A stretch of 64,000 nucleotides of DNA from Vulcanimicrobiota bacterium (GTDB lineage: Bacteria > Vulcanimicrobiota > Xenobia > Xenobiales > Xenobiaceae): assembly GCA_944322965.1 (NCBI GenBank), contig CALUQR010000005.1, positions 1 to 64,000 on the forward strand, written 5' to 3'. The position numbers and the translations under genes were made by a program. The notes under the pieces were generated by a model. The model saw only the letters and a program-made list of their open reading frames with translations, did no database searches and was not told the DNA's origin. Position 1 is the first letter of the stretch, and every line of letters begins with the position of its first letter. Positions 17,844 to 26,800 of this stretch are shown here, piece by piece.

Positions 17844-18550
17844 AATGCGGAATTCGGAATGCGTAATGCGTAATTGGGGGTGGCGCTGCCGGGGGGTATG
17901 GCTCTAATTTTTGTTTTGGCAGTGGGGAAGGGGCGAGAGGGCGGAGAGTTAGTCGCTGGCTGGATCCGATGGGCGCTTGGCGAGGGTGAAAATCGTTAGG
18001 GGTGTGCGGGCACAGCCCGCGCGGTCTAATTGGACAATGATCAAAGCTCCAAATACCGCGGTGAAACCGCAACGATCCTCCCATAGGTTCAGTTACTCCC
18101 GGATCTGTTAAGCTATTAACAATAGCCGTTTAATTCCGAATTACGCATTCCGCATTATGAATTAGATTTGGCGAAGCCTCTTGCGATTCTGGCGTAAGTT
18201 CAGCTACTTCCGGATCGGCTAGGTCATTAGCAAAAGATACTTAATTCCGAATTACGCATTCCGCACTCCGAATTATTTCTGCGCGCAGCCCGCGTGGCCC
18301 AATTGGACAAGCGTTCTAAAGGCCTCAATTGGGTAGCAAAACGCAAACGAAGCTTTGGGGGCCAGAAACAAAGCCCTAAAGAGGCGGTGAAACCGCAGCG
18401 ACTCTCTCATAGGCCAAGTTATTTCCGGATCTGCCAACCCATTAACAAGCGCCCTTTAATTCCGAATCACGGATTCCGCACTCCGCATTGCTAGCCGCCG
18501 TCCCGCGGCGGCTAGCGTACTCCGAATTACGCATTCCGAATTCCTAATTA
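17844..18550 (-). repeat. Composite structured repeat element, copy A
   Basis: A 707-bp non-coding element. Heptanucleotide tracts (units such as ATTCCGA, ATTACGC, ATTCCGC) lie at 18133-18164, 18244-18275, 18459-18489 and 18519-18550, and an oppositely oriented tract (AATGCGG AATTCGG AATGCGT) opens the element at 17844-17874. Between them lie a 56-nt core (18021-18076), repeated CTTCCGGATCTGCCAA-like segments, and hairpins GCGGGC-ACA-GCCCGC, GCGGT-GAA-ACCGC and an 11-bp one at 18490. Reverse-complemented, the order of parts matches copy B at 33901-34444. There is no long ORF. Start and end of the element are set by the outer heptad tracts. Confidence 0.85.
18490..18516. other. 11-bp hairpin in repeat element A
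   Basis: GCTAGCCGCCG and CGGCGGCTAGC pair perfectly around loop TCCCG, flanked on both sides by heptad tracts. The equivalent hairpin in copy B (33934-33958) keeps the GCCGCCG half-stem but has GTTT/AAAC instead of GCTA/TAGC, with pairing preserved. Confidence 0.85.
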
Positions 18551-18565
18551 TCTCTGTCCTGCGTT

Positions 18566-18624
18566 AACCTAATTTACGGCCGGGCGCTAGGTCATCGTCG
18601 GCATGTAACTTCGAAGTTTAAAAA
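18566..18624 (+). repeat. Short flanking repeat, copy 1
   Basis: AACCTAATTTACGGCCG, then CATCG, CGGCATGTAACTTCGAAG and a run of A. It matches 34474-34530 in the same orientation, unlike the neighbouring large element, which is inverted. It overlaps the stop and last dozen codons of the secreted-protein gene on the minus strand. Confidence 0.65.
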
Positions 18625-19396
18625 GAGAGATTTTGTACCATTTTTGCAAGGTATGTTCCCAGCGTTTGAGTTTGGCGCCGGTGGGGAGTGGTTCCATGAG
18701 GGCTTCGCCGCGGCGGATGCGGGGGGAGCGGTCTCGGCCGCTGAAGGGGTGTTTAATCTCTCGGATGATAGCTTTCAGGATTTGGGGGTCGTTAGTGAGG
18801 CGCAGGTCTCTCACCCAGCGTCCGTCGCTATAGCCCGTCTCGTAGGTATGGAGCGGCCGGTTAGTCCAGACGTAGTAGCCGGGGTTCAGCGGATCTTCGA
18901 CTAGATGGCAGTTCTTATGGAGCACTTGGAAGGTCTTTCCATCCCAGCGCAGGATGCGGAAGGTAGAGAACTGGACCCCTTGGGGTAGGTCGGCGATAGC
19001 CACTAAGATCCGTCCATCCTTATCGGGGTCGAGCACGAATTTTAGTTGGTATTCGAGGGTCCGGATCTTCCCGAAGATGAGGGGATTCTCCATAATGAGG
19101 CGCGGATTCAGTTGGCGCAGGGCCTGGCCGCTTTGGTAGACGGCTCGCGGTCCTTCCCAGATGGGCGTTCCCTTCTCATCGTAAAAGATTAATTGTCCCA
19201 GGTATCCGTCTTGGGAGTGGTTATAGGCCACTAAGCCCACGCTCTCCGGCCGTCCGTCTTGGTGGAGATCGATATAGAGGCGTTGGTAGGGTTTGAGGCG
19301 CTCATCCGGTTCACCTTGGAGCAAGTTCTGGGCTAGAGCCGGGCTGAGGGCGCCTAGGAGCGAGAGTAGGGAGATAAGGATCCAGAGACGGGCCAC
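18587..19396 (-). CDS. Secreted protein of unknown function
   Basis: A 269-aa protein with a signal peptide (about 1-22, ALA-Q). The mature part reads as beta-rich (RLYIDLHQDGRPESVGLVAYN; GYLGQLIFYDEKGTPIWEGP; ILVAIADLPQGVQFSTFRILRWDGKTFQVLH), similar in flavour to FG-GAP or WG-like surface domains that sense or describe a solute. I cannot assign a family. The GTG start follows GGAGGAAG. The last 11 residues (about FKLRSYMPTMT) are encoded by a repeat found also at 34474-34530, so the native C-terminus may have been replaced by repeat sequence. It is divergent from the PilX-like gene. Confidence 0.78.
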   Translation of the reverse strand: MARLWILISLLSLLGALSPALAQNLLQGEPDERLKPYQRLYIDLHQDGRPESVGLVAYNHSQDGYLGQLIFYDEKGTPIWEGPRAVYQSGQALRQLNPRLIMENPLIFGKIRTLEYQLKFVLDPDKDGRILVAIADLPQGVQFSTFRILRWDGKTFQVLHKNCHLVEDPLNPGYYVWTNRPLHTYETGYSDGRWVRDLRLTNDPQILKAIIREIKHPFSGRDRSPRIRRGEALMEPLPTGAKLKRWEHTLQKWYKISLFKLRSYMPTMT

Positions 19397-19530
19397 GCGC
19401 TTCTTCCTCCGTTTGGGGGTCTATTTTAGGGTTAGAAGCTTTGACTCGGGAGCCTCTGGACCCTGTCTTCCCTTTTTTGTTAGTATGCTAAGAGTGGGTC
19501 TTAGAGCAGGATAAGGGAGGCGCGTTCGCG

Positions 19531-20964
19531 ATGGGAGGTCGCCGTCGGCGGGGTATAGTCTTAGTTACTACCTTAGTTAGTCTCGTCTTGGTGATTATGA
19601 TCGTCACGGCGGTAGTCAATATAAATATTGGCAGCGCCCGGCTGGGCAGTCGCTTCCACGAGCGCGAGACGGCTCTCATGGCCGCCCATTCAGGGTTAGA
19701 GTATGCGCTCACCCGCTTGCAGGAGGATCTGACCTGGCGCGGCGCCCCTCGGGGTGCGGATAGCGCTTGGAAGTTAATTTTAGACGGCCCCCAAGTGCGC
19801 GTCTATGAGGGCAATGGCAATGTGGTGGGCTTTTTGGGGCGGGGTAGCGATCGCCCTTCCTTCTTTCGCATCAAGTTCAATTATGAAGATGGCAGCGGCG
19901 GCCTAGATTATTTGGAGGATAGCGCCCAGGAGCAGTTTATCTCTTCCCCTTACGTCTCGGTCAATAATCTCTACCGCTCTAAAGTCTTGGCCGTCTATCC
20001 GGCCAACGCGGAGGGGGTTTTGGAGGTGGAGCGCTATAAGGATCGTTATGGCACGGAGCGTTTGCGCGTTTCTCAGGCTGAGGCCAGCCATTTCTTGCCC
20101 CCCTTTACCTGCAACTTGATTGTGGAGGGTCTAGCGGGTACGGCCTTGCGCGACTGTCAGGACCCTAGCGACTTAGCCAATCTCAATCTGACCTCCAGTT
20201 ACCAGCGCCCCAGCTGGGCGGTAGGCCCTTTAGCTTCGCGCAAGGTGGAGGTCTATTTGCGGGCTCAGACTTTCCCCGATCCCGGCTCGCAGAAATTGGC
20301 CTGGGAGCTCTATGACGATTGGAAGGGGCGTCAGAAGTTATTGGGTCATTATGAGACGGCGGCTCTGACCCTGCCCGATAATCATATCCTCCAAGAGGGC
20401 CAGAAGACGTGTAGCGGCCTCAACTATGAGCAGGTAACGGCTCTGCAGTCGATCCTCAATAACCCTAAAGGTCGCTATAGCGATATTAAGAAGCTCAGCC
20501 AGTACTATTACGGGGAGGACAATTACCGCTTCCAGGAGCGGGTGCGCCATGGTGAGGAGCCGACTATCACTTTAGATAATTTAGAGGAGGTACAGCGCTA
20601 CTTGTCGCCCGCTTTGGCTAGCGAGAGCTTTAGGGAGCGCAAGAGCCAGCAGTTAGAGGAGTTATTGGGCAAGTATGAGAGTCTCAAATATACCGACCAG
20701 GACTTGGCGGGCGTAGTCTACGCTTGGGGCAATATTACCGTGGGGGCGGGTCGAGGTAGCAACTTACATCTGCGTGGGGCGTTAGTAGCTTATGGGGGCG
20801 ATCCCCAACATCGCCCTCAGGTCGACGGGGAGATGAATAAAGGCTCCATGCGTTTGCGGGCCCAGCATATAGAGCTCATGATGGATGGCGACTATTTGCA
20901 GCAATTATTAGATCCCCAGTCCCCCGATCGTCGCTTACAGCGCACTATGTACGCCGTCTATTAA
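19531..20964 (+). CDS. PilX-like type IV pilus accessory protein
   Basis: A 477-aa protein with an N-terminal hydrophobic helix after a basic start (GGRRRRGIVLVTTLVSLVLVIMIVTAVVN, about 2-30) and then ALMAAHSGLEYALTRLQ, the pattern of PilX-type minor pilin-like proteins: RG, a long helix, and an AL-A-A-GLEYA-R-L segment. The remaining 400 residues are a large globular domain, mostly without a recognisable motif, much longer than typical PilX (about 200 aa). It probably sits in the inner membrane with the type IV pilus or secretion apparatus served by the PilT genes at 55-57 kb. GGGAGG precedes the ATG. radA follows after 19 nt. Confidence 0.75.
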   Translation: MGGRRRRGIVLVTTLVSLVLVIMIVTAVVNINIGSARLGSRFHERETALMAAHSGLEYALTRLQEDLTWRGAPRGADSAWKLILDGPQVRVYEGNGNVVGFLGRGSDRPSFFRIKFNYEDGSGGLDYLEDSAQEQFISSPYVSVNNLYRSKVLAVYPANAEGVLEVERYKDRYGTERLRVSQAEASHFLPPFTCNLIVEGLAGTALRDCQDPSDLANLNLTSSYQRPSWAVGPLASRKVEVYLRAQTFPDPGSQKLAWELYDDWKGRQKLLGHYETAALTLPDNHILQEGQKTCSGLNYEQVTALQSILNNPKGRYSDIKKLSQYYYGEDNYRFQERVRHGEEPTITLDNLEEVQRYLSPALASESFRERKSQQLEELLGKYESLKYTDQDLAGVVYAWGNITVGAGRGSNLHLRGALVAYGGDPQHRPQVDGEMNKGSMRLRAQHIELMMDGDYLQQLLDPQSPDRRLQRTMYAVY

Positions 20965-20983
20965 ATTAGATTATAATGGCCCG

Positions 20984-22654
20984 ATGGCGAAGAGTAAGAG
21001 TAATGTAGTCTACGTCTGCCAGTCCTGCGGGGCCCACTACCCGCGTTGGCAGGGTCGTTGTAGCGAGTGTGGCCAGTGGAATAGCGTCCAGGAAGAGGTA
21101 GTCTCTTCTAGTCCGCGCCCTCTCAAGGGGGTGGCTTTGGGCTCTACGGAGGCGGTCCAGCCTTTGCCGCTCAGCCAGATCTCCGCTAAAGAGGAGGAAC
21201 GCTTCAGTTGCGGCCTCTCGGAATTGGATCAGGTCCTGGGCGGGGGCTTGGTGCCAGGTTCTTTGGTCTTAGTGGGAGGTCCGCCCGGAATTGGCAAGTC
21301 GACCTTACTCTTACAGGCGGCCGCCCATCTGGCCGAGGCGGGGCGGGAGGTCCTTTATGTAAGCGGGGAGGAGTCGCCCCAGCAGATCAAGTTGCGCGCC
21401 CAGAGGTTGGGGATCGTCCAAGAGCGGATCCGTTTGGTCTCCGCTACCAGTTTGGAGGTCGTAGGCAACCTCTTAGAGCGCGAGCGTCCGCAATTGGCGA
21501 TTATCGATTCTATCCAGACTATGTACGCGGAATTTTTGGAGTCGGCCCCGGGCAGCGTCACCCAGATTCGGGAGTGCGCGGCGGCTCTCATGCGCTTAGC
21601 CAAGCGCTTAGGCTGCGCTATCATCTTGGTGGGCCATATCACTAAAGGGGGCGAGCTGGCCGGTCCGCGGGTCTTGGAACATTTAGTAGACGCCGTCTTA
21701 AGTTTCGATAGTTTTGGCTTACACAATGTGCGCGCCTTGCGGGCTTTGAAAAATCGCTTCGGCTCTACCCAGGAGACGGGCTTCTTCGCCATGGAGGCGC
21801 AGGGCTTGACCCCTATCCCCGACGCTTCCGCCTTCTTCCTCTCCCAAAGGGCCCAGGATATTACGGGCTCCCTCATCTTCCCCTCTTTAGAGGGCACGCG
21901 CCCCATCTTAGTGGAGATTCAGGCTCTGGTGACGGAGAGTTACGCCGCCTCTTTGGGGGCTCCGCCGACGCGGCGGGCGGTGGGGGTAGACGCTAACCGC
22001 CTGGGCCTCCTCTTGGCCGTCTTGCAGAAGCGCTTTCCTAAATTGGGGGTGGCCCAGTCCGATATTTACGTCAACGTGGCGGGCGGGGTGCGCTTAAATG
22101 AGCCGGCCCTCGACCTGCCTTTGCTTTTGGCTATCGCTTCTAGCAAGGCCAACTTACTCATCCCTAGCGACTGGGCCGCCTTGGGGGAGGTGGGTTTAGG
22201 GGGCGAAGTGCGAGCTGTGAGCGGCGTCGAGTTGCGCTTGCGCGAGTTGCAAAAGTTGGGCTTTAGGTACTGTCTGGTCCCTAAGCGCGGTTTAGACCTT
22301 AAGGGCTCGCCCTTTAAGATAGCTTCTAAAGTGCGCTTGCGCGAGGCGGCGGCCCGCAGTAAGGCTCTGGCGGACCCCATCGGGGAGCTTACTTTGGGCC
22401 CTCCGGCGGGGAATGAGTTGGAAATGCGCCAGTGGGCCGCCGCCTGGGCGGAGCGGAAGGCTGACTCTCAGGGCGCAGAGGGGGAGAAAGTTAGGGCTAA
22501 GGCGGCCCCAGTCCAGAGGGCGGGGGAGGGAGGGCCCTTAGAGGTCGTACCCGTAGATAACTTGGCGGAGGCCTTGCAAGTTTTGGGGCTCCGTCCCGAG
22601 CAGGGTCCCCACGCCCACTCTAGTAAGCGCCCGCCGCGGGAGGTACCTTTTTAG
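20984..22654 (+). CDS. radA: DNA repair protein RadA
   Basis: RadA (Sms) is a RecA-related ATPase that drives branch migration during recombinational repair. The layout is complete: C4 zinc finger CQSCGAHYPRWQGRCSECG at about 11-29, Walker A GGPPGIGKST near 100-109, the RadA KNRFG motif (ALKNRFGSTQETG) near 256, and a C-terminal Lon-like domain. The 556 aa exceed the usual 455 or so because of an Ala/Glu-rich tail of about 90 residues. TATAAT at 20972-20977 lies 6 nt before the ATG and no ribosome site is seen, so the transcript may be leaderless. The stop is immediately followed by the sbcD start codon. Confidence 0.97.
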   Translation: MAKSKSNVVYVCQSCGAHYPRWQGRCSECGQWNSVQEEVVSSSPRPLKGVALGSTEAVQPLPLSQISAKEEERFSCGLSELDQVLGGGLVPGSLVLVGGPPGIGKSTLLLQAAAHLAEAGREVLYVSGEESPQQIKLRAQRLGIVQERIRLVSATSLEVVGNLLERERPQLAIIDSIQTMYAEFLESAPGSVTQIRECAAALMRLAKRLGCAIILVGHITKGGELAGPRVLEHLVDAVLSFDSFGLHNVRALRALKNRFGSTQETGFFAMEAQGLTPIPDASAFFLSQRAQDITGSLIFPSLEGTRPILVEIQALVTESYAASLGAPPTRRAVGVDANRLGLLLAVLQKRFPKLGVAQSDIYVNVAGGVRLNEPALDLPLLLAIASSKANLLIPSDWAALGEVGLGGEVRAVSGVELRLRELQKLGFRYCLVPKRGLDLKGSPFKIASKVRLREAAARSKALADPIGELTLGPPAGNELEMRQWAAAWAERKADSQGAEGEKVRAKAAPVQRAGEGGPLEVVPVDNLAEALQVLGLRPEQGPHAHSSKRPPREVPF

Positions 22655-23896
22655 ATGCGCATCTTACACACCTCAGATTGGCACCTAGGTTTAGAGTCTT
22701 ACGGCCGCAGCCGCGAGTTAGAGCAGGCCCAATTCTTAGAGTGGCTCTTAGAGACTATCCGCCAGGAGGGGGTAGAGCTCTTATTAGTAGCGGGCGACGT
22801 CTTCGATAGCCACAACCCGGGGCGCAAGGCGGAGCGGCTCTACTTCGACTTTTTGGCCCAATTGGCTAAGACCCCCTGTCGTCAGGCGGTAATTATCGCC
22901 GGCAACCACGACTCGGTGGCGGGTCTTAGGGCTACGCAGCGAGTCTTAGAGAGTTTAAATGTCAGCGTAGTGGCCGGGGGCGAGGAATTGGCGCGGGAGG
23001 TAATCCCTTGCTTTGATAGCGCGGGCCAATTGCGTTTGGTGGTGGGGGCGGTCCCCTACTTGCGTCCGGGCGATCTCTTAGAGTTGGCCCCCCAAGCGAG
23101 CGTCCATGAGGATCTAGACCGCTATCTAGCCGGTTATATCAATCATTATCATAAAGTCCGCCAGTTGGCCTTAGAGTTGCGCGAGCGCCACCATTCCCAG
23201 GCCCCGCTCCTCTTTATGGGCCACCTCTACGTCCAAGGTTGTCTCATGGGCGAGCAGGTGCGCGATCTGCCCGTCGGCAATTTGCAAGGTTTAGAGGGTC
23301 TATCCTTAGAGGGGGTCGATTATTTAGCTTTAGGCCATCTCCATCTACCCCAGGAGGTGGCGGGCCATCCCCACTGGCGCTATAGCGGCTCCCCTCTCCA
23401 CTTTGGGGCGGGCGAGTTGCGGGCGGGCCGCTCTTTGGAGGGCGGCAAGTCGGTAGTCTTATTAGATTTAGAGCCGGGTCGGCGGGAGATTGAGCTCTTG
23501 CCCGTCCCCGTGTGGCGGGATATTCGCATCTTAGAGGGCGACGATCCCCAGGTCCTCTTAGAGACGGTGGGCGCTTGGGTAGCTGAAGAGAAGCCCATCT
23601 GGCTCCTTTTGACTTACCGCGGTCCGGAGGGTAGCCATTTAGCTAACCAGCTCAAGGAGTTAATTGAAGATAGTCAGATCGAGCTTTTAAAATTTGTCGA
23701 CGAGCGCTGGCGTCAGCAAGTCTTATCGGCTAACGATTTGGCCTTAGAGCGCTCGGAGGGCGAGCTCTCCCAGCGGGAGGTCTTGCGCGGCTTTTTGGAG
23801 GCCTCCGGGATAGAGTTAGAGAGCGCGGAGGGTCAGTGGATGGGTAAAGAGTTGGGGCGTCTCTTAGAAGAGATCCTCTTAGAGGGTGAGATCTAG
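22655..23896 (+). CDS. sbcD: Nuclease SbcD
   Basis: SbcD is the Mre11-type Mn-dependent nuclease of the SbcCD complex, which opens hairpins and trims DNA ends. Phosphoesterase motifs occur in order: ILHTSDWHLG at the N-terminus, LLVAGDVFDSHNP, VIIAGNHDS, MGHLYVQG and YLALGHLHLPQ. At 413 aa it is normal in length. The ATG directly follows the radA stop, with GGGAGGT inside the end of radA as ribosome site. Its stop TAG shares one base with the GTG of sbcC, indicating coupled synthesis of the two subunits. Confidence 0.97.
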   Translation: MRILHTSDWHLGLESYGRSRELEQAQFLEWLLETIRQEGVELLLVAGDVFDSHNPGRKAERLYFDFLAQLAKTPCRQAVIIAGNHDSVAGLRATQRVLESLNVSVVAGGEELAREVIPCFDSAGQLRLVVGAVPYLRPGDLLELAPQASVHEDLDRYLAGYINHYHKVRQLALELRERHHSQAPLLFMGHLYVQGCLMGEQVRDLPVGNLQGLEGLSLEGVDYLALGHLHLPQEVAGHPHWRYSGSPLHFGAGELRAGRSLEGGKSVVLLDLEPGRREIELLPVPVWRDIRILEGDDPQVLLETVGAWVAEEKPIWLLLTYRGPEGSHLANQLKELIEDSQIELLKFVDERWRQQVLSANDLALERSEGELSQREVLRGFLEASGIELESAEGQWMGKELGRLLEEILLEGEI

Positions 23897-26800
23897 TGAA
23901 GATTGAGCGATTAATTATTGAGAATATCAACTCTCTGGCCGGTAAGTGGGAGATCGACTTTGAGGACTCCGCCTTCCAGGAGAGCGGGATCTTTGCCATT
24001 ACGGGCGATACGGGCTCGGGGAAGAGCACTATCTTAGATTGTATCTGCCTAGCGCTCTACGGTCTCACCCCTCGCCTCAAGGGCAAACAGACTACGGAGC
24101 TGATGAGCGTGGGCCAGAAGGGCTGTCGGGCGGAGCTCTTCTTCTCCCTCAGCGGCCAGCGCTATCGCAGTTGGTGGAGTCGGCGCAAGAATAGGCGGGG
24201 CAAGTTGGAGGCCGAAGCCGATATGGGTCTAGAGGAGGTCCGAGCTGACGGCAGTTTGGGTCAGTCCCTGGCCTCTAAATTACTCTGCGTGCGCCAGGCT
24301 AATGAAGAGCTCTTAGGCTTAAAGTTTGAGCAATTTACCCAGGCTATCCTCTTAGCTCAGGGGCGCTTTTTGCAATTCTTCTCCTCTACTAGCGAAGAGC
24401 GGGTGCGCCTGCTCAGTAAGATTACTAATACTGAGTATTATAAGGATCTGGCCGGTAAGGTCTATGAGGCGCGCAAGGGGGCGGAAGAGGAGCTCAATAA
24501 GGCCCAAGAGCTCTGCGGCCACGTCCACCTTTTGGAGGCGGGGGAGGTTGAGGCTAAAGAGCGGGAGCTCGCCCACTCTAAGGAGCGCTTGGCCCTAGTC
24601 CAAGAATTTTTAGCGGGCGTAGAGCGCGATTGGGGGCTTCAGCTGCAGATCCATAAGGCTAAGGAAGAGTGGCGGAAAGCCCAAGGGGAGTGGCAGACCC
24701 TAGCTAAGGCTTGGGAGTCCTTCCAACCCCAAAAGCGCCAGTTGGAGCGAGCCTTAGAGCTCCACCAATTGGGCCATATCTATCTGGCCTTGCAGGAACA
24801 GCAACAGGAGCTCCACTCCTTGCGTCAGGCTATTGCGGAGAGCGAGCGCGGGGTAGAGTTAGGGCAAAAGGGGGCGGCGGAGAGCCAAGCCCAAGCGAGC
24901 CAGTGGAGCGAGCTCTTAACTACTTACCGGCAACTGTGGCAGAGCGCCCAGCCCCACTTAGAGCGCTTAGAGGAGGGCGAGCGCCAGTTGGCGGTGACCC
25001 GCAGTAAGGTGGAGGAGAATCGACAACTCTACCGGCGTAAAAACGCCCTTTTAGAAGATCTGCGCCGCGCTTACGCCGAGCGCCAGCGCACTTGGGAGGG
25101 TTGGCGGGAGCGCTTAGAGAGCTCGTGGAACCCGCAGTTGGAGCGGGGCGAGAGATTGTGGAGCCAGGGTCAGCGTTTAGTCGCCGCCTGCGCAGCGGAG
25201 GGCCATAAACGTCAGCTGGAGGCGGAGCGCTGGCGGGAGCGCCAGGTGGAATTAGAAGAGCGCCTCCTTAGGATCTGGGGGCGGGGCGGAGAGGAGCTCA
25301 TCTTAGAGCGCCAGCGCCAGTTGGGCGAGTGGCAGCGCCAGTTAGAGCGCCTCCTCCAGAACTTGGAGGAAGAGGAGCGCCTAGCTAAATTGCAGGGGGA
25401 GCTAGCGGAGAACGCCCGCTCTAAGGATTTAGAGCGCCAGTATGTGGAGTCTAAGTTAGAAGTTGAGCGCCAGAGGTTAGCCCAGTTGGACTCTAAGTTA
25501 GGGGAGTTAGAGAAGAGTTTAGAGCGCGAGCGGGCGGTAGTGGCTTTAGAAGTCTACCGCAGCCAGCTCGCAGAGGGCCAGCCCTGCCCGCTCTGCGGGG
25601 CTCTCGACCATCCTCTGAGGGCGGAGTATAGCCAGCAGGGGGACTCTCATTTAGCGGCGCTCCAGGCTGAGCGCCAAGCTTTAGAGGCGCAGCGCCAGGA
25701 GGCCCAAGGCCAAGAGCGCGAGCTAGCCAGCCATTTAGCCGTAGTGGGGCGCGAGTTGCAATTAGTAGCGGAAGAATTAGAGCGCTTAGCTAAGGAGCGC
25801 GCCGCTCGCGCCAGTCAGTCGCTATGGCCTGACTCTGGGGCCTTAGAGGAGTGGGATGAGAATTTAGTCCAGGAGTGGAGCCGGTTAGTAGCTAGCTCCC
25901 AGCGCCCGCAAATTGAGAGCTTGCCCGCCCTGCGCCATTTGGTAGATGTAGTAGGGGAAAAATTAGAGATCTTAGCCCAGTGCTATTTAGAGGGGCGCCA
26001 GGTTGAGCGCCAGCTCTATGAGAGTCGCGAGGCGGAGGGCCAGCGCCAAGGGGAGTTCCAGGCTTTAGAGGCTCAAAAGGGGAGGCTAGAAGATCACTTA
26101 GCCAATCTGCCCCAGCGTTTAGAGGGTTTGCGCGCCTCTTTAGGGGAGGAGGGCGAGCGCCTTCCCCAGTGGCCAGCGGAGGTAGCGCCGACTGTAGGGG
26201 AGGAGAGAGGGCCCTTTAAGTTGGCTTTAGAGCGAGCTTTAGAGGCTTGGGACTCCTTTTGGCGAGAGTGGCCTTTGTGGGAGGCGGCGCTGCGGGATCT
26301 GCAGCTCCAGCGCGACCAGTTACAGCGCGATTTAGAGAGCGAGCGGCGCTTAATAGAGGAGGCTCAGAAGGAATTGCAGAGTCTCACTGAGCGCGGTTTA
26401 GAGGGCGCTAAGGCCTTGGCCGCTGAGAGCGAAGGGCTGCGCCGCCTAGAGGAGGAGTGGCGCCTTATGGATTGGCCCTCTCTGTGGCGGGAGCGCTGGC
26501 CGGAGGTAGGTCAGGGCGGAGGCGCGGGCTACCGCAAGGCCTGGGAGTTAGGTTGGGCGCAAGCGGAGGAGCGGGCCCGCCTCCTCCAAGGGGAAGCTCA
26601 GAGGGCGGAGCGCCACTTACATGAGCTACTCTTAAACTTAGAGCGCCAGCGCAGCCAGTACGCCCAAATCCAGCAATCCCAGATCCAATTGAGTTCCCAG
26701 TGGCGGGACGCGCTGCGCAATTTAGAGCTCGAGAATGAGGAAGCCTACTTGCGGGAGCGTTGGCCAGTAGAGCGCTTGGAGGCTCTGCAAGAGCAAAGTC

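Noticed and set aside
18294-18494. 66-aa frame inside repeat element A
   Set aside because: It consists of repeat sequence, lacks a ribosome site and is not kept in copy B.
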